Program-made: the position numbers and the translations under genes
Assembly: GCA_900469615.1 (NCBI GenBank)
Contig: UBYA01000015.1
Coordinates: 62,001 to 126,000, forward strand
Source: Hyphomicrobiales bacterium
GTDB taxonomy: Bacteria; Pseudomonadota; Alphaproteobacteria; Rhizobiales; Rhizobiaceae
Direction: 5' to 3'
Length of the DNA stretch: 64,000 nt
Shown here: positions 58,904 through 64,000 of the stretch, one piece after another
Position numbering within the stretch: position 1 is the stretch's first letter
Layout: each line of letters opens with the position of its first letter
Notes under the pieces: model-generated
Seen by the model: the letters and a program-made list of their open reading frames with translations, nothing else
Told to the model about the DNA's origin: nothing
The model's database searches: none

Positions 58904-60004
58904 ATGAACATCAAGAGCTTGCTGATCGGTTCCGCTGCGGCCCTCTGCGCGGTATCGGGTGCGCACGCGGCCGACGCGATCGTCGCCGCGGAACCGGAGC
59001 CGCTGGAATATGTTCGCATCTGCGATGCATACGGTGCCGGCTATTTCTTCATCCCCGGCACGGAGACCTGCCTGCGCGTTGGCGGCAAGGTCCGCACGGA
59101 AGGCCAGTGGAAGGACCCCTACAATCGCGACAGCAGCTTCGGTACGAAGTGGCACACCCGCGCCGAGCTGAACGTCAATACCGCAACCGACACCGAATAC
59201 GGCCCGCTGAAGACCGAGACCATCGTTCGCTGGGACTGGAACGACGGCAATGCGACTACCACCAACCTGTTGTGGGCCTATATCACCCTCGGCGGCTTCA
59301 CGGTGGGCAAGACCGACTCGCAATATAACCAGTTCACCGGTTATGCCGGCGACGTCATCAACGACGACGTGATCTATGACGGTCCGTACGAATTGAACCA
59401 GATCACCTACAATTATGACAGCGGCACCGGCTTCACAGGCGTCATCTCGCTCGAAGACAGCAATTCCGGATCGACCACCAGCGCCTACGGCGGGAGCTGG
59501 CAACTGTCCGAATCCGATCACTACGCGCCGAACGTCGTTGCCGGTCTCGGCTACAAGGCCGGTGCATGGCAGTTTCGTGTCGTCGGCGGTTACGACTCGA
59601 TTGTCGAGGAAGGCGCCATCAAGGCTCGTGTCGATGCCGATTTCGGCGTCTTCTCCGCCTTCCTGATGGGCGGCTGGAACACGGACGGCGACAAGCTCAA
59701 TCAATATGCCGGCTCGAACCAGAACGTCTCGGCCTGCACGACGTCTTCCGGCGTCGTGCACGGCGCAGATTGCGGCTGGGGCGACTGGGCTGTCTGGGGT
59801 GGCGTCGGCGTTCCGTTCAACGACAAGCTGAAGTGGAACGTTCAGCTCGCCTACACCGATTCGAAGATCTTCGAGGCAACGACGAACCTGAAGTTCAATC
59901 CGGTCAAGAACCTTCTGGTCGAGCCGGAAGTGACTTACGTTCACTACGATCTGCCGGGTGACGATACCTTCTCGGGCATCCTTCGTTTCGAGCGCACCTT
60001 CTAG
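58904..60004 (+). CDS. ropA: outer-membrane porin, RopA/Omp2b type
   Basis: A 366-residue precursor: signal peptide MNIKSLLIGSAAALCAVSGAHAA, then a porin_2 barrel of the Rhizobium/Brucella kind (EYVRICDAYGAGYFFIPGTE, CLRVGGKVRTEGQW). It closes with the terminal aromatic strand ending in Phe (GILRFERTF) needed for BamA assembly. It forms trimeric channels for small solutes. The stop codon is at the edge of a RIME repeat, so no classical terminator is seen. Confidence 0.94.
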   Translation: MNIKSLLIGSAAALCAVSGAHAADAIVAAEPEPLEYVRICDAYGAGYFFIPGTETCLRVGGKVRTEGQWKDPYNRDSSFGTKWHTRAELNVNTATDTEYGPLKTETIVRWDWNDGNATTTNLLWAYITLGGFTVGKTDSQYNQFTGYAGDVINDDVIYDGPYELNQITYNYDSGTGFTGVISLEDSNSGSTTSAYGGSWQLSESDHYAPNVVAGLGYKAGAWQFRVVGGYDSIVEEGAIKARVDADFGVFSAFLMGGWNTDGDKLNQYAGSNQNVSACTTSSGVVHGADCGWGDWAVWGGVGVPFNDKLKWNVQLAYTDSKIFEATTNLKFNPVKNLLVEPEVTYVHYDLPGDDTFSGILRFERTF

Positions 60005-60005
60005 G

Positions 60006-60104
60006 TCAATTCCGGGAAACGTGGATAGCGGTTTTCCGTCCGGAATTGCGTCAACCCAGCAGGACAGAGCGTTTTCGCGATTCGAGGAAAAGCGGAAACG
60101 TTCC
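60006..60104 (+). repeat. RIME-type intergenic repeat, copy 6
   Basis: Same orientation as copy 1; the left palindrome is well kept (TCAATTCC...GGAATTGC), the right one is diverged (GAGCGTTTTCGCG...GGAAACGTTCC). It begins two bases after the porin stop. The remaining ~295 bases to the next gene hold nothing I can identify. Confidence 0.82.
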
Positions 60105-60399
60105 AACGTCTGGGGTTCGCCCGATCGCGTTGCAAATGGGGGCCGATATTCACATCGGGCCTCGTTTGTCTTGCCGGATGATTTGAAGATCTCCGCTCGG
60201 CCCGCATCCCGCCAGGAGCATATGCGGCCTGAAGACAGCTCTCCGCTCGATCGCATCCGGACGATGCGCGGTGCGGGGCGGCCTGCTGACAGTGATGTGA
60301 ATAGCTGGCAGAGGGAAGCCGGCTCGCTGTCATAAATCTGAAGCTAATGAAGGAATAAGTCATTTTCAGCGCCATTAGGTGCCGACTAAAGGAAGCCCC

Positions 60400-60711
60400 A
60401 TGAAGACGATCCTCATACTTGCAGCAATCGGGATGATGTCCACGAATGCGATGGCCATGTCGGCCTACAATTCCAAGTCGATGACCTGCGCAGCCGTGCA
60501 TGAAAAGATGGCGCAGGAAGGCTCGGTCGTGCTGCGTTATCCGTCGCATCATCCCGGCATGATGATGTACAATCGAACCGTCTCGAATTCGATGTCGTGT
60601 CTTGGCCAGGGGGTAATGGCCAGCGCCAGTGTCCCGACGAGCGATGACCCGAACTGCAAGATCAAAACCTGCAGCTTTACCACCGGCAAAGGGCCGAACA
60701 AGAACCATTGA
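60400..60711 (+). CDS. small exported cysteine-containing protein
   Basis: A 103-residue protein with a signal peptide (MKTILILAAIGMMSTNAMAM) and a mature part with five cysteines (MTCAAVHEKMAQEGSVVLRY, SCLGQGVM, NCKIKTCSF). AAAGGAAG precedes the ATG. It is a periplasmic protein of a type seen repeatedly in rhizobia; the function is unknown. Confidence 0.82.
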   Translation: MKTILILAAIGMMSTNAMAMSAYNSKSMTCAAVHEKMAQEGSVVLRYPSHHPGMMMYNRTVSNSMSCLGQGVMASASVPTSDDPNCKIKTCSFTTGKGPNKNH

Positions 60712-61020
60712 TCGAGCGACGGGCCCAAGGCTCGCCGGCCTGGCTCAAGGACGCCTGTCGACCCGAAGCAAGGACGCTGCTGCGATGCGGATTCGATTTC
60801 CTTGGATCTCATCGCAGGCGGCGGCGGATGCATTCTCTGGCTTTATTTTGAGCATGCTTATTGTCAAATCAGAAATAGAGCCTATGTTAAGTACATCGAC
60901 CATTGCTTGTGACGTCGCTTAAGAGCTTTAGGCTCCTCGTCGGATTTCCTCTCAAATAATCGATCCAATCCCGCAAGGTAGCGCGGGAATCAACAACGAT
61001 TGCTATGAAAGGAAATCGTT
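60712..61020. other. 309-base region: cspA promoter and structured leader
   Basis: No gene seen. The last 60 bases form two hairpins: TCCCGC/GCGGGA at 60969-60988 and a 7-bp stem directly before the cspA ATG. A long structured leader is usual for cold-shock mRNAs. Confidence 0.6.
60995..61020 (+). promoter_or_regulatory. hairpin presenting the cspA ribosome-binding site
   Basis: AACGATT and AATCGTT form a perfect 7-bp stem whose 12-base loop holds the Shine-Dalgarno AAAGGA, and the ATG follows the stem without a gap. It could tune translation with temperature. Confidence 0.6.
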
Positions 61021-61230
61021 ATGAACACTGGTACTGTAAAGTGGTTCAACGCCACCAAGGGCTTCGGCTTCATTCAGCCTGACAATGGCAGCACGGACGT
61101 TTTCGTCCATATCTCGGCTGTAGAGCGCGCCGGCATGCGTTCGCTCAACGACGGCCAGAAGATCCGTTACGATATCGTGCAGGACCGCAGGTCCGGCAAG
61201 AGCTCGGCTGACAATCTTCAGGCAGCTTGA
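61021..61230 (+). CDS. cspA: cold-shock protein (CspA family)
   Basis: A 69-residue single cold-shock domain: NTGTVKWFNATKGFGFIQPD (RNP1) and DVFVHISAVERAG (RNP2). It binds single-stranded RNA and unfolds structure, acting as an RNA chaperone or antiterminator. A structured leader precedes it and a terminator follows after 60 bases. Several paralogues are usual in rhizobia, so cold induction is not certain. Confidence 0.94.
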   Translation: MNTGTVKWFNATKGFGFIQPDNGSTDVFVHISAVERAGMRSLNDGQKIRYDIVQDRRSGKSSADNLQAA

Positions 61231-61290
61231 ATTTGTCACTCGCTCCCGCTGACCACGGATGTACTGGCAGTGTGGCGGTGTGACTGTGAG

Positions 61291-61325
61291 AGGTCGGGTT
61301 CAATGCCCGGCCTTTTGTTTTTATT
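61291..61325 (+). terminator. intrinsic terminator after cspA
   Basis: AGGTCGGG, 7-base loop, CCCGGCCT (one G-T pair), then TTTTGTTTTTATT. Confidence 0.88.
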
Positions 61326-61340
61326 CTCCCGGAGAACGAT

Positions 61341-61625
61341 ATGCGACACGGACGCTACCAGGCCGGCGACATGATTGTGCTGAAGGCCGGTGTTCTCGGG
61401 AATGCCCATCCGAAGGGCGAGGGGCGGGTTCTATCCTGCCTGCCTGAGGCCGGCGGGCTGGCGCATTATCGCGTGCGATTCGAAAACGAGAGTTTCGAAC
61501 GCAGCATTCGCCAGGACGACATCGACCCTGCAACCTCTCAAGCTTCCTTCGATGATGCACCCGGCACGCCGAAGGCAGACGGATCGCGATGGGTCAATTT
61601 GAATTCAATCAGAACGAAGAAATAG
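61341..61625 (+). CDS. small conserved protein between cspA and rpsU
   Basis: A 94-residue soluble protein: MRHGRYQAGDMIVLKAGVLG, HYRVRFENESFERSIRQDDI, then a polar C-terminus. The pattern suggests a small SH3-like beta barrel, of the kind found next to cspA and rpsU in other rhizobia. GGAGAAC lies before the ATG, right after the cspA terminator. The function is unknown; an RNA- or ribosome-linked role is a guess from context. Confidence 0.78.
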   Translation: MRHGRYQAGDMIVLKAGVLGNAHPKGEGRVLSCLPEAGGLAHYRVRFENESFERSIRQDDIDPATSQASFDDAPGTPKADGSRWVNLNSIRTKK

Positions 61626-61650
61626 GCAAGGAAGCCAGGAAGGAGCCGTT

Positions 61651-61893
61651 TTGCAGGTATTCGTGAGGGATAACAACGTCGACCAAGCTCTGCGCGCCCT
61701 GAAGAAGAAGATGCAGCGCGAAGGCTTGTTTCGGGAAATGAAAGCGCGTCAGTCATACGAGAAGCCTTCTGAGAAGCGGGTCCGCGAGAAGTCCGATGCG
61801 ATCCGCCGGGCTCGCAAGAACGCGCGCAAGCAGGCACAGCGAGAAGGACTGCTTCCTTCCCCCAAACGGAAAGCTCCTGCTGCCGCTCGGTAG
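61651..61893 (+). CDS. rpsU: 30S ribosomal protein S21
   Basis: An 80-residue bS21: MQVFVRDNNVDQALRALKKK at the start, then REGLFREMKARQSYEKPSEK and a basic C-terminus. The start codon must be TTG, preceded by AGGAAGGAG; no ATG or GTG gives the family N-terminus. Basic and RNA-binding, it acts in translation initiation on the small subunit. A second S21 paralogue elsewhere is common in rhizobia. Confidence 0.92.
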   Translation: MQVFVRDNNVDQALRALKKKMQREGLFREMKARQSYEKPSEKRVREKSDAIRRARKNARKQAQREGLLPSPKRKAPAAAR

Positions 61894-61938
61894 CCGCTTC
61901 ACGTCTCGATATCCAGGCTCTTATGAGAAAGAGGAAGC

Positions 61939-62136
61939 ATGACCGCGACCAAAGATGGTTTCTTCAAACCCGCAAAGGTCTCTGCTCAGGCGAAGGCCGA
62001 CCTCACGGACTCTGTGGCGCGGGATATTCTCGCGGCTGAAACGGCTGCACGTAAGGTGAAGACGGAAAAGCTGCGTGCTCTGCGATTGGCGCAGCCGATC
62101 GCAGAAACGACCGGGAAAACCAAAAAGAAGCGGTAG
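61939..62136 (+). CDS. small basic protein downstream of rpsU
   Basis: A 65-residue Ala/Lys-rich helical protein (TKDGFFKPAKVSAQAKADLT, VARDILAAETAARKVKTEKL). AGAGGAAG lies before the ATG. Its stop is at the edge of a RIME repeat. Found by context with cspA and rpsU; the function is unknown. Confidence 0.75.
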   Translation: MTATKDGFFKPAKVSAQAKADLTDSVARDILAAETAARKVKTEKLRALRLAQPIAETTGKTKKKR

Positions 62137-62235
62137 AGCGGTTCCGCGTTTCACGGAATCGCTCACCGCTTCATCTTATTGTCTGTGCGCGATGCCGGAC
62201 GAAAAGCCGCTGCGCGCCTTTCCTGAAATTGCTCC
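62135..62235 (-). repeat. RIME-type intergenic repeat, copy 7
   Basis: Inverted copy (AGAGCGGTTCCGCGTTTCAC at the left, CCTGAAATTGCTCC at the right). Its first bases overlap the stop codon of the small basic protein gene. Confidence 0.85.
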
Positions 62236-62238
62236 AAA

Positions 62239-62558
62239 GCCAGCGTAGCCCGCCTGTCTTTATCGTTCATGGCGGCGACGGATGGTTTCGCGCCACCGGA
62301 GCCTGCCTTTGCCGTCTCCATACCCGTGGAAACCTCATCCACCAGGAACGACAGATCGCGCGAGCCCGGCGCATGAAATAGCCGTAAATGAAGAGCGATA
62401 ATACTCCTGTCGGCGCCGGTGCATCCGTACTTCGGTGAGAAGCGCGGCCGGCGCTCTCTCGCGGCACAGCCCCTACAAGCGCAGGCGCTTCGGAGAACAG
62501 GTCAATTCAGCCTGAAGCATCCCTGCATGCCGCTTCCGGCAATAAGGAGGAAACCGTT
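62239..62558. other. 320-base intergenic region, no gene seen
   Basis: No open frame with coding character and no terminator or known repeat beyond the adjacent RIME. AAGGAGG at the right end belongs to the next gene. Confidence 0.5.
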
Positions 62559-62804
62559 ATGCGCGTCCAAAATTCCGCCGTCTCGTCCGGCTCGGGATCG
62601 GAACTGCCCGATCCGATAAAGGCAGGGGCGCTCGCAGCTCCGGATCCGGAAACTTCCGATGGGGCGGCCAGAGAAGCCTACGAACGCGGAGGCGATGCCG
62701 GCATGCGTGAAACGGAAGACGGCGAAAACCCTTATCCCGAAGGAAGCATACTCGCCAAAGCCTTTGAGCACGGCTATCTCGATGGGCAAAAGGCACGGCG
62801 CTAA
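62559..62804 (+). CDS. small protein with RMF-like C-terminal segment
   Basis: An 81-residue soluble protein behind a strong AAGGAGG site. The C-terminal half (AREAYERGGDAGMRETEDGE, then NPYPEGSILAKAFEHGYLDG) has the spacing of glycine pairs and the NPYP element seen in ribosome-modulation-factor-like proteins. The similarity is weak, so a role in stationary-phase ribosomes is only a suggestion. It stands alone. Confidence 0.7.
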   Translation: MRVQNSAVSSGSGSELPDPIKAGALAAPDPETSDGAAREAYERGGDAGMRETEDGENPYPEGSILAKAFEHGYLDGQKARR

Positions 62805-62906
62805 AGCAGCGCCCTACCGGGACGACCGGCCTGCGATCACCGGCCCGGCGAAATAGTTTGCCACGCTCGCAAGCCGACTCATAAACAACGGTTTTCGAGG
62901 ATCTAA

Positions 62907-63059
62907 GTGGCGCACCCGACAGGAGACGCCCCACAGCCTAACAAGAGGCCTCCTAAAGGCTTGAAAACAAACCCATCTCGCCCTGACCTAAGCAAAGCGA
63001 TGTGGCGCAATGTGAAGGAGAGGAGGGTGATTGGCAAGTGCGCCTGTAGAATTAAGTGA
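62907..63059 (+). CDS. possible 50-residue basic peptide (doubtful)
   Basis: A GTG-started frame encoding a Lys/Arg/Pro-rich peptide (PNKRPPKGLKTNPSRPDLSK, MWRNVKERRVIGK). There is no clear ribosome-binding site. Its sequence looks more like protein than random, but it may be a fragment of a lost gene in the A+T-richer right end. Confidence 0.22.
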   Translation: MAHPTGDAPQPNKRPPKGLKTNPSRPDLSKAMWRNVKERRVIGKCACRIK

Positions 63060-63088
63060 AAACCATGTTTGGGAGGCGCTAAAGACAG

Positions 63089-64000
63089 CTATTTGTGGGA
63101 TATGACGACATAAATGCTCTCTACTGCGAGGGATTGCCCTCTAGTCCCGCAAAATTGCCCATCATAGAAAACTTGCGAGTCTCCTAGATTTGATATGTGG
63201 CACTGATAGCTGACTGTAAAATCGTCGGCTGGGGCTCCTGTTAGGCGGACTGCAAAACCTTCCAGCCGTCTTGATTGCCCTCTGGTTCCGCAGAACTGGC
63301 CCGCCGAATACCAGTTTGTATCTCCAATGTTTTGAAGATGGCACATATATTGAAGGGAGAGATTGGGAACGTCGGTGAGGCTATCGATCTGCATGCCTTC
63401 CATGCGCAAGCCCCGTCCCTTTGTTCCTACCCAACTTCCATCGACTCCTGTCATGTCACCAATATTTTGCACATGAACTAAGACATGAAATCTGGGCTTG
63501 AATCCCGAGCTGTTCCAGGCGGGTACATCTATCACCGTGGGTGGGAGCGGTATATCTACGTATATAGGCTGATAGTTCTTTGCCGAAATGGTCAGCGAAA
63601 ATTCTTTGCCTGCTACTCTATCAACCTCAATCGGTATTGTCGCGTTTGCTGCTATGTAGTGGGGAAACTGGGTGCTCGTTCTGTTGATGCCAGAAACAGG
63701 CGTAAACACAAGGGAGGTGCCACCCATGCTGGGCGGCGGTGCCCAATGTAAGCTGAGTGAAATATGTTGGTCTGATTGACGCTCGACATATGCCGTAAGT
63801 CCGATGACCCCCTGCTGCTCAATCTTCTTGCATTGAATATACGCGTTTCGTGCGCCGTCGCTGACAGTGGAGGCGACATATTTTTCCGAGCTATCTTGCG
63901 AATAATTGAATGAATACTTCTCGAACTCTTTCTGGCGGTGCTGGGAGAAATCAGCATAATTTCCATAACCATTTAATGGGACCCCATCAATAATAACGCT
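63089..64000 (-). CDS. protein with three ChW-like repeats, 5' end outside the window
   Basis: The frame is open to the window edge (303 residues visible). The C-terminal 140 residues are three repeats of about 42 residues: FHVLVHVQNIGDMTGVDGSW, YMCHLQNIGDTNWYSAGQFC and YQCHISNLGDSQVFYDGQFC, each followed by GT.G and an amphipathic strand. This is the pattern of the ChW (clostridial hydrophobic W) repeat, which serves in extracellular binding. Upstream is a beta-rich region (ISLSLHWAPPPSMGGTSLVF). Base composition is clearly lower in G+C than in the neighbours, suggesting transfer. Function unknown; probably secreted, though no signal can be seen here. Confidence 0.75.
   Translation of the reverse strand, partial: SVIIDGVPLNGYGNYADFSQHRQKEFEKYSFNYSQDSSEKYVASTVSDGARNAYIQCKKIEQQGVIGLTAYVERQSDQHISLSLHWAPPPSMGGTSLVFTPVSGINRTSTQFPHYIAANATIPIEVDRVAGKEFSLTISAKNYQPIYVDIPLPPTVIDVPAWNSSGFKPRFHVLVHVQNIGDMTGVDGSWVGTKGRGLRMEGMQIDSLTDVPNLSLQYMCHLQNIGDTNWYSAGQFCGTRGQSRRLEGFAVRLTGAPADDFTVSYQCHISNLGDSQVFYDGQFCGTRGQSLAVESIYVVISHK

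Noticed and set aside
1..64000. CRISPR arrays, tRNA or rRNA genes, complete insertion sequences, prophage
   Set aside because: No regularly spaced direct repeats, cloverleaf sequences, transposase with terminal repeats or phage structural genes were seen. The repeats present are dispersed palindromic elements.

Overview
The window looks like about 64 kb of the chromosome of a Rhizobium-type alphaproteobacterium (family Rhizobiaceae). The grounds are the PhyR-NepR-EcfG general stress locus with GGAAC-N16-CGTT promoters, the hmu haemin cluster with a RirA-type iron box, a RopA-like porin, seven copies of a roughly 100-bp RIME-type intergenic repeat and three copies of a 45-bp palindromic REP-like repeat. 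Coding is dense and high in G+C except at the far right end. I see no rRNA, tRNA, CRISPR array or intact insertion sequence.

Layout. Bases 1-6.6 kb: reductive pyrimidine (hydantoin) catabolism: partial hydA, an M20 amidohydrolase, a RutR-like repressor and preT-preA, with RutR-like operators in both promoter regions and a REP-bracketed DUF559 gene set into the hyd operon. 6.9-11.2 kb: general stress response: a GsrN-like small RNA, an HWE kinase, phyR, nepR-ecfG and a two-gene envelope-stress operon. Five EcfG-type promoters were found here, all with the same 16-base spacer. 11.2-18.3 kb: haem acquisition (hemP-hmuSTUV, divergent from an exported protein, tonB, DUF2325, a small protein and an IsdG/HmuQ-like haem monooxygenase). 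18.5-30.9 kb: DUF423, truncated haemoglobin, a LacI-controlled sugar cluster (Gfo/Idh/MocA oxidoreductase, TIM-barrel isomerase, full ABC importer), a TetR/SMR efflux pair, ThuA with a second Gfo/Idh/MocA enzyme, and a methyltransferase.

31.5-40.9 kb: an aspartyl beta-hydroxylase-like gene, then a flotillin/NfeD-like/PspA membrane-stress operon whose pspA frame runs upstream into a TnpB-like N-terminal module, then a 1107-residue fusion of 2-oxoacid dehydrogenase E1-alpha, E1-beta, a lipoyl-like domain and KAS III, followed by a sterol-desaturase-family hydroxylase. 41-58.5 kb: mixed accessory enzymes and regulators, mostly as divergent regulator/target pairs (MocR/split-barrel oxidase, AraC/phytanoyl-CoA dioxygenase family, LysR/MFS) plus an envelope-lipid group (EptA-like transferase, stand-alone receiver, PAP2 phosphatase). 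58.9-64 kb: porin, small exported protein, cspA, rpsU and small basic proteins. The window ends in a lower-G+C gene with three ChW-like repeats that runs off the edge and is probably acquired.

The most notable items are the predicted EcfG-dependent small RNA beside its own sigma-factor locus, the E1-lipoyl-KAS III fusion, and the in-frame TnpB-like module ahead of PspA.
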